Assembly (NCBI GenBank): GCA_964247055.1 | Contig: OZ176052.1 | Coordinates: 10,602,001-10,666,000, forward strand | Source of the DNA: Paragordius varius | Lineage: Eukaryota > Nematomorpha | Reading direction: 5' to 3' | DNA length: 64,000 nt | Shown: positions 28,134 through 40,102 of the stretch, piece by piece | How the letters are laid out: every line of letters begins with the position of its first letter | How positions within the stretch are numbered: position 1 is the first letter of the stretch | The notes under the pieces: generated by a model | What the model was told of the DNA's origin: nothing | What the model saw: the letters and a program-made list of their open reading frames with translations, nothing else | The model's database searches: none | Translations under genes and position numbers: made by a program

Positions 28134-30439
28134 CTTCAATTTTAAAAAATAGCAATCACTTTTTGTGTCATATCAATTATAAAAATATATTAGGCTTAAA
28201 CTGATAACGATTTAATACTATAATTAATTTTTGAAAGATTTTTTTATCAAAATGTAACCGTTTATTGTCTTACCAAAAAATATATTTTTATACACACGAC
28301 ACCTAAAAAATGGTGGGTTGATATTGTTTAAAAATTAAACAACCAACACACTATTCCGGTCATATATCTGTTTAATTTAACAGTGTCTCTAATTTAGGGT
28401 CAAGATTTAATTAAAAAAACTCAACTGATTTGCCAATCCGAAAAAATCAGAGGTAACATCGCACTTATGGTCAATGAGCCCAATATCTGTTAGCGAGAGA
28501 CTGTCTTTGAAATTTTGTTGTAAATATTTTTCAAATAAAAATTTTCAAATAGATATCACAAATTTTTGTATAAAGTGAAGCGTGTAAATACAATATACAG
28601 ATAAAATATAATTTAAAGCACTTTATAAAATTTTATGGGGCTCAATTTAAAAAAAAAACGCTTAGATTTTAATGGCTTTTTACAATTAGGTATTATGTGA
28701 TTAACTCGTCCCTAAAGAAATAGAACATGGGCATTATTTTTAGATTATAAAACTATATAATAATGATGAATCTTACCTTTACATTTAAAGTATATTTGGT
28801 ATTTTTCCACAAATTTTACTCAAAATGCATTTACTTTATTGCTCCATTTTAGATATCAATGAGTGAAATACATTTTTTACAAAAAGGCGTCAGTGAAATC
28901 AAGCAGTCTGATACATTAGTTTAATCCTCATTTAAAAAGTCCCATAAATAATTAATTTTGATTTATTTTGTTTTTTACATTTAAACCAGTGATACTCACC
29001 AAAAAAATTTAAGGCGCAAAAAATATTATCTTGTCTCAAAACCCTGCCATATAATACGGATATTTCAGCTGTTTGAAACATTTACAGTTTTTATACTTAA
29101 AATATGCAAATCATAAATAGTAATATATATTCAGGCAGGGCCATAAAAAAGCACCTTTATAGCCGCATGTGGCCCGTGGGCGGCGGTTTGAATACCACTG
29201 TTTTAGGCCTTTCATTTTTATAAATAACAGCTGTTATGGAAACAAAACTATATAATTTGTGAACCCACTTAATATCCGCCTCTCTATTTAAACAAAAATA
29301 ATATCAAAAATAATGCGTAGACTTTGTAAATAGATAGATTTATATGTTAAATGTATAATGTTGGATTAAAAGCATTTGACAGGATTCATGCGGGCCCAAT
29401 AAAATACAATAATAGAAAATATTTTATTCCAATAAATGCCCTAAAAGTACACCACATCGTAACATCATATATATATATATATAACTTGTGCAAATCACCA
29501 ATCTTGTCTGAATGCTTTGATATGGAATAATTTAATTGTACGATGGCAATATGTAAAATGACACTTTATAATTATTAGTAATTTGCCTCATTTATCATTG
29601 TTGGTTATAAATTAATATTCGACTAAGTCACCGCGAAGCGTGAAAGGATTAAATCTTATAAATTTTTTTTAACATATAGAAATCGAAGCTGATGGGCCGA
29701 ATGCATAAATCATGCACAAAACTTGGTTTAAATAATGTCAAACACCTATTTGATAAAATACTTTTAAAAACACTTATGTCTTTCTTTAATTATGTTAAGA
29801 TTAAATACTTAAATTACTATAAATATTTTAGATCATATTCTTGGCGTGAGCCTGCATAATGATGCCATTGGAACAGGCTATTCAAAACCTGATTTGACGA
29901 GAACAGCTTACCATTAGTTATGAGGCTGTGCTAGACAATAATTGAGAATAGCTTGTTGCTTGTTTTTAGTTTTAGTATCTTTTGGCTGAAGTTGTTGTGA
30001 CTAAATCCGCAGAAATCAATAAATTATCCATTAATCAAATCCGAGATACAGGTGAATAGGTCGCACGAAGGGAGAAGGCTGTTCCTGCTACTCCTGGCTA
30101 TTAAAGTTAAATAAGTTATGGATAGTTATGCTTCAAAAAGCCCATATTTTCCAACACTAAACCGTTTACTTGACATCAATTTAGTGTAAACTTTAACTAT
30201 TGTATGAACAAAATACATATATAAACTAATATATTAATTTTAGTTATGACCTAAATGGCATATTTCCTGGAGTTCTGACAAGAAATAGTAGAAGTATTAG
30301 GGAAATAGGATTTCATTTTGATTCCACTAAAATAATACTAATGCTATTCATAAATATTTATGATTATGAATTAAATAACATATAAAGTAACATTTGACTA
30401 TCAAAAAGTTTATTATTTATTCGCCGTATACTCCAATAT
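28134..30439. other. Intergenic region with one hAT MITE
   Basis: No convincing gene. The patch at 29,850-30,100 has higher GC but only short open frames and I could not assign it. An (AT)n tract lies at about 29,467-29,482. Confidence 0.4.
28987..29199 (-). mobile_element. Internally deleted hAT element (MITE)
   Basis: 213 bp with ends 'cagtgatactcacc' and 'tttgaataccactg'. The right end, read in reverse ('cagtggtattcaaacc', then GC-rich), matches the left end of the longer hAT element at 57,404, and its left end matches that element's right end. It is thus a short reversed derivative of that family. The flanking 8-mers 'atttaaac' and 'ttttaggc' agree at 5 of 8 positions, as expected of an aged duplication. 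Confidence 0.65.
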
Positions 30440-31690
30440 AAAAAAATAACCTTGAAATATTTTGAAAAGAAAATATATCAGTATCATGGTGCTTGAATTT
30501 CTTTAAGTTTGATTTAAGATATTTTGTGGTAAGTGCTTCCAACAGAAAATGTCAAAGTTTGCGCCCATTTTTTCAAATATATTTTTTGGCCAAAGCAAAT
30601 GGTTTCATAAAATACCACTAAAATATATAATAAACTACATTTAAAAAGCAAAATATTTTCAGAATTATTTAATTTTTGATGTGGGCTCCGAAATTCTCAA
30701 ATTTTTTCGCTCGTCTAAAATAGGCTAGTGATTTTAAATAAATGCAAAAATGCCGGATTGCGAGATAGAATATTTAGATATATGCTAAATTTTCAAATCA
30801 AAAAAATATTCTTTAAAAAATGCAACTTTTTTCAAAAATTTGATTTTTAGCTGAAGCGTATTTTATACTTTTTGAGGCATGATGGAAGCGGTATAAAAAC
30901 ACACTAAGATAATATAAAAACACTTTTTCTATAAATTTTAATGATGCCAAACATTTCTATCTCCTAAGAATTTCGATAGTATTTGTTCGCCTCAAATTTA
31001 TGTTAGATATAAATTGAGATTTTTACAAAAATTCACCAAAATTATAAAGCAAACCTACCTGTAAATTAAAATGTTGAGGTGATAAAAATGTTCAGCATCT
31101 TCGTGAGCGTTTTTATACCGTTCCCATCATGCTTCGAAATAGTAGGAAACACGCTTCAACAAAATTTTGCGAAAAATTAAATTTTTGAAAAAATATATGC
31201 ATTTTTTTAATATATTTTAAGTTGATATCAAAATTTAGCAATTATTTATAATTTTTATCGCTCACCGGCAGTTTTGCATTTCTTTTAAGAGGGACAGCTC
31301 CTTTTAGAAGAGCAAAAAATTTGGGATTTTCGATGCCCACATCTAAAATTAAATTTTTTTGAAAATATATATTTTTCGGACTGATGTCCCTAGCTTTCAC
31401 CAAAAAGATTTTTTAAGAAATGTGCGCAAATTTTGCCATTTTCATGGAAGACTTACCACATAAGGAGAAAAAACCATCACTCGTAAGGACCAAAACCAAA
31501 AGTACCACAATTAATACATATTACAAAAAATATCTATCAGGTTATTTTTATACCCCCGATTTTGGACGCAGTGTATGAAGCACTTACCACAAAAGTGTAA
31601 ATAACATTCTAAAATCACCCGTAACGAAAAATAAAATACCATAATTCCAATACATTTTCCTATCAGAATTTATATATACATATCATCAGG
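30440..31690. repeat. Foldback palindromic repeat upstream of SLC35E1
   Basis: The arm starting near 30,470 ('atatatcagtatcatggtgc', 'gatgtgggctcc', 'gccggattgcgag') recurs in reverse at about 31,100-31,680 ('ttcccatcatgcttcgaaat', 'cacaaaagtgtaaataac', 'ttttcctatcag'). The structure is the same as at 2600-3860. It ends about 120 bp before the SLC35E1 start. Confidence 0.6.
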
Positions 31691-31814
31691 TATTTTTTTG
31701 CATATGCAGTGATGAGGTAAAATTTAACCTGGAAAGGTATTTTTGTCATGCCGTCATTACACATGAATTACATGTGTCTTCGGGTCAATTCTTGATTACT
31801 TATTTTTAGAACAA

Positions 31815-33717
31815 ATGAAAGGACAAGTTCAGGCAAATGGGCTTACAATCTGTATTGTATGTTTCTTTTGGTACAATTTCAGTATTTCTGCCAATATAGT
31901 TGTAAAAAAACTCATGAATGATTTTCCATACCCTGTTACCATCACTATTGTTCAATTGTTCGCAACCTTAATATATCTGAAACCATATTTTAAAGTTTTT
32001 AACATACCTTATACCACAAATAAATTGTTAATATCCAAGAGAACTTTTATCCTAAGTATATGTCCACTAGCTTTAGGCAAGTTCATATCCACTGCATGTG
32101 CACACATGAGTATATCAAAAGTTTCTATTTCATACGCACACACAAGTAAATTTACTTTTGTTAATTTTACAGTAAAAGCGACGATGCCGTTGTTCACAAT
32201 TATATTGGGTCGAATATTCATGAATGAAAAACAAAACCTACAAGTTAGTATTTTAATGTTATTATTAGATATATGCTTCGCTTGTTCCAATAATACTCGG
32301 TGTCATATTAGCATCAATGACTGAAATGTCATTTGATGCATTTGGCCTTTATTTTGCCTTAATGTCAACTTTGGTGTTTGCTACAATGAACATATTTTCA
32401 AAAAAGGTTTATATATATTTATACGTAAAAAATTGCTTCTTATATCGCATCTTTAGTAAAGTTTTTTTTATATATCGACTTAGTTATTAAACGAAAAACG
32501 AATTCATCATTTATCCTTATTGTATATGTTGAGTTCTGTCGCCGTTATCCTGTTCATACCGGTTTGGATTTATACCGATTATCCTGGCCTCAAAAACGAT
32601 TGGCCAAGAATGTATGTAAATTTAACAATATTTAATTAGTTTTGCATAATTTTTGGATTTCATTTAATTAAATCTATTTTGTTAATTTAAAGCCATAGAA
32701 TGTTTTAAAGAATAGGTTTTTTTAGTATTATTACTTGACCTTTTTATATAATTATATACAGTTGTATTATCAAATTTCGTGTCTTATATCTAGAGAGTTG
32801 TCATATTGTTACGATGTTAATCTTATCTTATATAACCGAATTTACGTCTGAGCTATTTACATCTATGCAATTTTTCCTATTATTAAATATATTTTATATA
32901 GCATAAGTGATCGCGAAAAAATGCACACCATATTACTGTATCTTTTGCTCAATTCCATATTTAATTTTGGACAAAATATGCTGGCATTTACATTGTTGAG
33001 CATGATAGCTCCATTGAGTTACAGTATAGCCAATGTCACTAAACGGATTTGGGTTATTAGCCTATCCCTTTTTTTCATGGGGAATCAAACATCTGTCCTT
33101 AATGTACTTGGTATGGCTATGGCTATTTTCGGGATTTTCCTTTATCATCGAGTAATTTTTTATAATTTTTTTACCCAATATTTGCGTTTAAATATGTATT
33201 AATTTAATACTTTTGTATAATCAAGGCAAAATATTTGAGCCGGCTATCAGAAAAGAGTGGTTCATCCAAAAATTATGCTAATGGTAGCATATTACCTATG
33301 CATTACGAAGCTGGTCCTTATCAAGCCAATTTTGAAAACAGTGCTTATAACAATCTTTACAATAGCACCAATGGTTATAATAATGGGAATGTTAAATCTC
33401 ATAAACAGCATCCACCAAGTCACAATATACTCTTTGATAATTATCAAACCGTACCAGCATCCTATAATTTTGGTTTTAATGGGACACATTTGGCGGATAA
33501 CAACAGTATGAATTATGATTCATCATTTACGACACAAAATGTTCAAAACAATAGTTTTGAATACCCGATGGGATCAACCGAATTGCGGCGATTAACTCAT
33601 AACTCAGCAATGGGTGCAAGCGAAATAAACGATAAAAATTATCCCTCGAACGCTTTTAATAATGACCAAATGCAATTAACATCAGTCCTTAGTCAGGGAT
33701 ACTTAACGGAAATTTAA
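31815..33717 (+). CDS. SLC35E1: SLC35E1-like drug/metabolite-superfamily transporter
   Basis: Six exons: 31815-32145, 32173-32243, 32269-32406, 32484-32611, 32902-33151, 33226-33717; 469 residues, all phases consistent. It aligns along its length with the triose-phosphate-transporter-like SLC35E1 family: SYAHT, then [57 protein letters not shown]. Members are multipass membrane proteins of the secretory pathway; the substrate of SLC35E1 is not firmly known. The last exon adds an Asn/Tyr-rich cytoplasmic tail that corresponds to, but is longer than, the tail of vertebrate SLC35E1. Introns are 27, 25, 77, 290 and 74 nt. The first two are extraordinarily short; the 25-nt one must be removed to keep frame. 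A 3' splice-like 'ttatttttag' ends 5 nt before the ATG. Confidence 0.95.
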
Positions 33718-34382
33718 TCATCATTGTCTTTACTTAATAATATAATTAATACTATTTTTTTCGAATAATATTGTTAATAATTGTTGGTTGGCCAAAAGAA
33801 AAAAGAATGAAAATGCTGCCAAGAGCAGATCTCAAATATTGCGCAAGATTGTATATATAGATGTTTATTGCAATCATATCAATATTTATTACGAAATTTT
33901 TATATATTTTATTTTAACATTTTAATTGGACGAATGGTTGTGAGTAAGTCAATTTTATTATATTATAATACCACTTTTATGCAAATTGATGGTTGCACAA
34001 AGGGCAATAAATATATTTTAACTAGTTTTAATGGTAAAAAATAATTCAAGAATAAATTGACAAAGCTTACCGCTTATACACCATGTGAAAAAATTGGTGA
34101 TTAGAGTTCTCGATCAGAAAAATATAAATAATCCAATTAATCATAAATTAATTTCTGACCCGCTTAAAAAATTACATATTTTTGGTTTTAATATAAAATC
34201 TTATTGTTGGAAAACATAAAATTCCATTTAAATTTAATAATAAAATAACTATGAATTTTTACCAAGGCGCAATCGGCTCAGTTTTATTTATCTCCTGTAT
34301 TAAGCCGCTACCCCGTAAAATGACCAAAATAAATATTTGAATTTTTTGCTATTCGATAATTTTAGTCAAGCGCATTAAATTA
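33718..34382. other. Spacer after SLC35E1
   Basis: AT-rich with no gene or clear repeat recognised. A tract of 'aataat' words shortly after the stop could serve polyadenylation. Confidence 0.45.
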
Positions 34383-34636
34383 TAGTAAAAATTGAAATTA
34401 TAGAGACAAAGCGTAATAATATACAAAGACAAACTTTTTTTAATAGACAACCAAATTTTTTAAAACCTTGATTTTTCCTGTATAAATTATTAAATTAGAA
34501 CAGTAAAATACGTTAATGATTGTTCTACTTGCAGTTTAAAAGATTCAGTTATAATAAAAAATGGAGCTTTAAAAAGTACAGCGGGAAAAAAATATTTGTC
34601 CTTATGTTTACATTCGTGTAATTTCAAATTTTACAG
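34383..34636. mobile_element. Mariner-type MITE
   Basis: Ends 'TA-tagtaaaaattgaaatta' and '...taatttcaaattttacag-TA' are inverted to each other and resemble those of the element at 20,903. Shared inner blocks are 'gagacaaagcgtaataat' and a 'aaagacaaa' plus T-run plus 'agacaacc' series. About 254 bp, non-coding. Confidence 0.55.
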
Positions 34637-34727
34637 TATTTCCTAGGCAGGGGCCCACTTTATATAAATTAGGCCACCACTTAAAAATAATGTAGTTTTA
34701 TAGCAACTTTTCAGAAATATTATAAAC

Positions 34728-35590
34728 CAGGGCTTGGAACTAATTCAAAAAAAGTGGAACCGGAACCGGGTCGGTTTCTGAGCAAGAAGAACCGGAACCC
34801 CGTTGGTTCTTTAATAATTTAGCGGGTGCGGAACCGGTTTTTTACATTTAGAACCGGTTCCTTTTCCGGTTCCTGACTTTTGATTAGATGATTTTCTTAC
34901 AAAATTATTATAATCATATTCCACCCAAAATATTAATTATATAAATTGCCAAATGTATAGTAAAAGAAATATAGTGTAGCATAATAAATGAAAAAAATTA
35001 TAAAAATATAATAGGAAAATGTATGAGAACAAAGTATTATGAGTGTTAAACTAAGTATGGCATCTAAAAATTCTTTACTTAACTTTAAAATTATTGCACC
35101 AAGCAATACGCCGGTTAAACTGCTTCTCTGGTCTTTCTATATAAAATTAAGGGTGCAAAAACTCCTTTCAACAGGGACCTATATAAACGAACATATGTAT
35201 TATAAATAAACTTTAATGACCATTGGTTTTGTTTGAACCGAATCATCCAAAATTGAGAGAATATCGCTAATATAATATTAGGCGCTTAGTTTTAGGTTTA
35301 AAATTTGAAGTTTTTAATATGTAGTGGTACGATCAAATAATAATATAATAAAATTTTTAAAATAAAAATCATATGGGAACCAGTAATTAAGGGGATGGAA
35401 CCGGAACCGAATTGGTTCCTGAACGGTTGGAACCAGAACCGGGTTGGTTCCTAAAAATTTATAGATAGAACCGGGTTGGTTCCTGAAATTTGGAAAGCGG
35501 AACCGCGTTGGTTCCATCCCAATGGAACCGGTTTTTGTTAAAAACCCAGGAATTGGGTTCGGTTCCATGCGGTTCCGGTTCTAAGACCTG
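34728..35590. mobile_element. hAT element with GGAACC-rich subterminal repeats
   Basis: 863 bp bounded by 'cagggcttggaac' and 'ggttctaagacctg', with a perfect 8-bp duplication 'ttataaac' (34720-34727 and 35591-35598). Both ends carry many degenerate GGAACCGG/GGTTCC repeats (34,758-34,885 and 35,395-35,580), typical binding-site clusters of hAT elements. On the minus strand the middle (about 35,080-35,190) reads like a decayed hAT dimerisation region, but this is weak. It sits inside a unit of the 165-bp repeat, which resumes at 35,599. Confidence 0.8.
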
Positions 35591-36640
35591 TTATAAACCA
35601 TTAAAATTCAATGATATTTTCAGGAATTATCCGTATAAAGGCAAAAATTTAGACAAGCACTGTATAAGCCGTTGGGTAGGGCCCCACCCTGTGTTTAGTA
35701 CACTATCATAAAAAATTCAGCCTCAACTAGAGATGGATATCCATTCCAGGTATCTAGATGCTTTGATAAACGGTATTCCTGTTCCACTAGAAACAATCGT
35801 AGATCTCGCACTAGCACATGAGTCTGCTAAGGCTGGATTACAGAATAACAATAATAGTAATAACAATAGCAATCGATACAGTAGCAATAATAATATCAAT
35901 CGGTTACAACATAACAATTCCAATCGACAAACAATAATAAAACCTTCTACCACATGTAAATATTGGGGCACCACACACCCACCCAACAAGTGTCCAGCCT
36001 GGAGGCGATCCTGCAACAAATGCGGAAAGCTAAACCATTTTGCGTGAATGTGTGTGGCCAAAAGACAAAGACCCAACTTCAATAGGCAATTGTCGAAGGA
36101 AGTTAACGTGGGTCATAAGGCGCTAACTCCCTTACTGATAACACTAGTAATAAACGGGTTAAAAAAAGATTTTATATATGATACCGGTTCGGACAATAGT
36201 GTAATAAACTTTTCCACATGGGAGCAAATCGGTAAACCCAAGCTGCGTCCGACACCACCAGTAAAATCGTACAACAATACCACAGTGCCAATGATGGGGA
36301 CAGCAAGTGTCAAGGTCCAGGTAAATGGTAAACAAATGGCCGGGGACATATGTGTCCTATGCAAAACGATGGGGATGGCCCCGCTAATCTGTGGACTGGA
36401 CTGGATGGCGAAATTCCAGATTGAGATGCCACAGGTTAAAGTTAATTATCTTAAACTGAATGAGATTTGTGAAAATTTTAAAAATTTATTCGAAAATAAG
36501 TTAGGGTGTTATAAGGACCCTGTAAAAATTCGCATTGCAGGGAATGCGATCCCGAAAATATGGCCATGTCGCAGGGTGCCTTTTCCATTAAGAGAAAAGG
36601 TGGAGAAAGAGCTGACGAGGCTAGAAAAGTTAGGCATTTT

Positions 36641-36749
36641 TAATGTGACCAGATATTTTTAACTTGAACGCAGTACAAAATTAAAACATACTTTGCCTTA
36701 TTTTAAACCATCGGTGTGGAATATTCCACAGTTAAAAATATCCTGATGA

Positions 36750-36811
<62 letters not shown>

Positions 36812-38265
36812 TATATATATATATTCTGATAGGAAAATATCAGGATTATCATGGTGCTTTTGGTTTGAACCTTTACGAGTTATTAAAAAAAGTTATTTAC
36901 AGTAAGTGCTCCGTATAAAATTGCAAAAGGGGCGCAATTTTTCAAATATATTTTTTGGTGAATGCTAAATGTATAATTTCAAAAAATAACCTAAAATATA
37001 ACATAAACTCCATATAAAAAGCAAAACAATGTTTTAATTTTAAATTTTTAGATGTGGCTCTAAAAGTCCCAATTTTTTTGGCTCTTTTAAAATGAACCGT
37101 TCTCTTAAAATAAACGTAAATTCCCTTTCATACTATTTTGAGCATGATGGAAACGATATAAACGGTTGAGATGTTATAACATTTTATATATATAATTCGA
37201 TAATGCTAATTTCTCACACGGATTTTGATTGAAATATTTGTTCGTTTAAATTATGTTAAATAAAAATTGTTTTTTTCACAAAAATGCACCAAAACTTGCA
37301 AGCAAACATTAAACTATGAATGTTCAACATCATCGAATTATTTGGAAAAAGAATTTTATTCTATCTCAAAGCGTTATACAGTTTCCATCATGCTTCAAAT
37401 CAGTTTTAAGTACGCTTCAACAAAATATCTCAGTTTTATTTATGCAAAAAAATAAGATAACTAATAAAAATTAATGTTCAGAGGCGTGATGGTATAGTAG
37501 GTAGGGCGCCGGACTCTTGCACTGCATGACATAGTTTGAACCTCGAAACTACGCAATTTTTCCATCATCACTGTCAGCCCTGGGCAGGCGAGTGTTAAAG
37601 CCTTCACAAGTCCGGATACAATTTAAGTCCTTGCCCTTTAATTAAAAAGGAAAAAAGAGACTCTAAACTGTATAAAAAAAATAAAAATTAATGTTTAGGA
37701 AAAAAATTAAGAAATATCATACCTACAACCTAATGAGTATGGATATCGTAAAAACTCTATTTTTTACGGAAAAAGGTTATTTCGAAATCATCTGCCATAT
37801 ATAGTAAATTTTAAATTTTTCTATATAATTTTCCGTTTAATGATTGTAACAAAAAATAAACTTTCTAACTGTCAAACATTTATAAAAATATCATAAATTA
37901 GATTTTTAATTTTAAACGAAGCCCTAAGTGAAAGAACCATTAGCCTGAATCTTACGGTGTAGACTCCGAGATTTATAGTTTCGCCACTGCGCGAAAGGTC
38001 GTAATCCTATGTTTTATGTATATTTCGAGCAGATTAGTTTTGTACCTCAAAATGCATTTCTTTACCAGTTATGAGGTTATTTTTACAGAGGGTACTATAT
38101 TAAATTCTAAAATATTTTTTTTTGAATAAATAAAAGGTAAATAATGTATATTTAAATTAATTTTTTTATTTCAAAAAGCAGTACAAAAGTGGGCGCAGTA
38201 CAGGCGCAGTTTTTTTCAGAAAACCCAGTACAGTACTGCGAAAAACAGCCTATCTGGTCACTATA
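36641..38265 (+). mobile_element. Foldback/hAT-like non-autonomous element inside the Gypsy fossil
   Basis: Left end TAATGTGACCAGATA; right end, in reverse, TATAGTGACCAGATA. An 8-bp duplication 'ggcatttt' flanks it (36633-36640 and 38266-38273). The end fits the hAT pattern (C/T)A(A/G)NG. Inside are long (AT)n tracts (about 36,751-36,830), the foldback blocks shared by the dispersed copies, and a block with 'cgccactgcgcgaaagg'. No transposase. The sister copy at 56,514 has the same ends. Net of its SINE it is about 1.4 kb. Confidence 0.8.
37482..37679 (+). mobile_element. tRNA-derived SINE
   Basis: The first ~75 nt resemble a tRNA gene: an A-box-like 'tggtatagtaggtagg' and a B-box-like 'agtttgaacctcg' at tRNA-like spacing, flanked by complementary 'gcgtg' and 'cgc'. 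A non-tRNA body with 'gtcagccctgggcaggcg' follows, then an A-rich tail. A 19-bp direct repeat with one mismatch flanks it (37463-37481 and 37680-37698), the mark of target-primed retroposition. The sister element at 56,514 lacks it and keeps the empty site near 57,100. Polymerase III transcription and LINE-driven movement are inferred from the class. Confidence 0.85.
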
Positions 38266-39725
38266 GGCATTTTAGAACCGGTTGATCCTAACACCACACC
38301 TGTGACATGGGCCACGCCTACGGTTAATGTACTTAAACCGAATGGCAAATTAAGAATATGTAGTGATTTTCGGGTAACGATTAATAAGTGGTTGCAAGAA
38401 GACTCCCACATAATTCCCACGTTTGATGAGTTGGTGTCGAAAATAGGTGAAGGTATCCCATTCACGAAAATTGATTTAAAAGATGCTTACCTCCAGATGC
38501 CAGTGGCAGAGGAGTGTCAAGAATTGTTAACTATCTCAACACATAAGGGTTTTTTAGATACAAACGCATGCCGTTTGGACTGGCCACGGCACCTATCATC
38601 TTCCAAAGAGTGATGGAACAAGTGCTGGCTGAAAGTCCGGGAACTTGCGTATATTTAGATGCCGTCCTAGTGACTGGTAGGACGGAAAATGAGCACATTA
38701 ACAATTTAAATAACGTATTAAGTCGTCTCGATAAGGCCGGATTTAAATTAAGACAAGATAAAATAATGATAGGCGCAGAATCAGTAAACTATTTAGGGTT
38801 TGAAATATTGAAAAAGGGTATAAGCCCCTGTGAAAGCAAAATCAAAGCAATTCAGGAAATAAAAAGGCCGGTAGATAAAAAGTCGTTACGTAGTTTTTTA
38901 GGTTTTTTGACATTTCATGAACGCTTTATACCAAAATTACAAATGATAGTCGGTCCCTTACATGAATTAACTAGTAAAAATACGAGATGGTGTTGGACCG
39001 AGAAACATGAGAAAAGCTGGTTAGCAGCTAAGAATTTGTTAAGCGAAAAAGTGTTTTTAACACCATATAATTCGAATAGGAAATTGATAATAAAAACTGA
39101 TGCGTCAGATTTAGGATTCGGATGTATTCTAAGTCATGAAGTTAATAGTGAAAGGTTACCGATAGCGTATGCCTCACAAAAGTGTAGCAACGCTGAAAGG
39201 AATTATTCCACTATAGAGAAGGAATTAAAAGCAATATTGTTTGCGTTAAGAAAGTTTCATAGTTTCATATATGGTAGAAAATTTATAATATTAACTGACC
39301 ATTTACCTTTAGTAAAGTTAATAAATAGAGATCGAAATTTAAAAGAGATACATACTTTTAGGAAAAATGGTTGGTTTTTCCAGTATACGGGCAAAAATTT
39401 TAGCCAATCACTTTTTTATAAACTCATTAATAGGGCTTCATTCCTATAATAAATAAACCGCCATACAAAAAGTATCACTGAAGCGCTCTATTGGAAAACC
39501 TAAATGAACGTTAAAAATCGATTTTCGTCAATTTTAAGAGTATATTATTTCAAAGTTTTTGTTTGAATAATTCCCGCTTCTTAATAGATTAAAATCCATT
39601 TAGCCTTCAAACATCGGTCTATGTAATATTTATAAACAGTTTTTTATTGTGTTAATTGGAGAAAAAAATTATATTATCAATCTAATGATCGTGTCGATTA
39701 AACAGCGACACGTGATGGGGTACAG

Positions 39726-40094
39726 CAGTGGTTCCCAAAAGGGGTAGGGAGGGGTTGACAACATTTGGAGAAGGACCTTAAATTTATGTTAATAAACAAT
39801 AGGTTCACTATTATTTGATAATTACTTTATTTAATATTATTTGATTTAAAATTCGAATTCTAAAGTTACAATATTGTAGAGTAATCATTATTTTGTTAAA
39901 TTAACACATATTGTATCAAATTATTTTTATTTAACTGGCTACTAAAATATTAAAAAAAAATTAAAGTGTTGAAAAGCTAATAACACAAATTTTTATAATA
40001 AATTTTGCCTTTTTATCCTTTTTTTTCAAAGGAGAAGTGGACAGAATTTTTTTAAATTGGTGGGGCGTGAGCAAAAAAAGGTTGAGAATCACGG
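39726..40094. mobile_element. hAT-type MITE with 8-bp target duplication
   Basis: 369 bp bounded by 'cagtggttcccaaaa' and 'ttgagaatcacgg', which are inverted with a few mismatches. The 8-bp 'gggtacag' flanks it exactly (39718-39725 and 40095-40102). Non-coding; same end type as the elements at 10,888 and 50,597. Confidence 0.85.
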
Positions 40095-40102
40095 GGGTAC
40101 AG

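Larger units (their letters stand above)
35730..39450 (+). mobile_element. Ty3/Gypsy LTR-retrotransposon fossil
   Basis: A broken Ty3/Gypsy element. Parts seen in order: a Gln/Asn-rich stretch with a nucleocapsid-type zinc knuckle (about 35,940-36,047), an aspartic protease region (about 36,100-36,440), reverse transcriptase (about 38,280-39,000), and RNase H (about 39,080-39,350). No integrase and no long terminal repeats were recognised, so both outer parts are gone or unrecognisable. Besides losing its ends it carries at least two breaks plus a 1.6-kb nested insertion (36,641-38,265). It is old enough to have been invaded by an element that was later invaded by a SINE, yet its protein parts are still easy to recognise. 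Confidence 0.9.

Noticed and set aside
29850-30120. Coding exon or Gypsy gag fragment
   Set aside because: Slightly higher GC and short Glu/Lys-rich frames, but no recognisable motif and many stops on both strands.
35723-36082. Leu-rich minus-strand open frame
   Set aside because: It is the mirror of the Asn/Gln-repeat coding strand of the Gypsy fossil; CAA/AAT repeats read as Leu/Ile on the other strand.
37481-37555. Functional tRNA gene
   Set aside because: The acceptor and anticodon stems do not pair well and the unit is bounded by SINE-type direct repeats and an A-rich tail, so it is a SINE head.
36641-38265. MULE-type element with a 10-bp duplication
   Set aside because: A 10-bp 'taggcatttt' repeat flanks this copy, but comparing both copies shows the consistent solution is an 8-bp duplication with TAATGTGACC ends.
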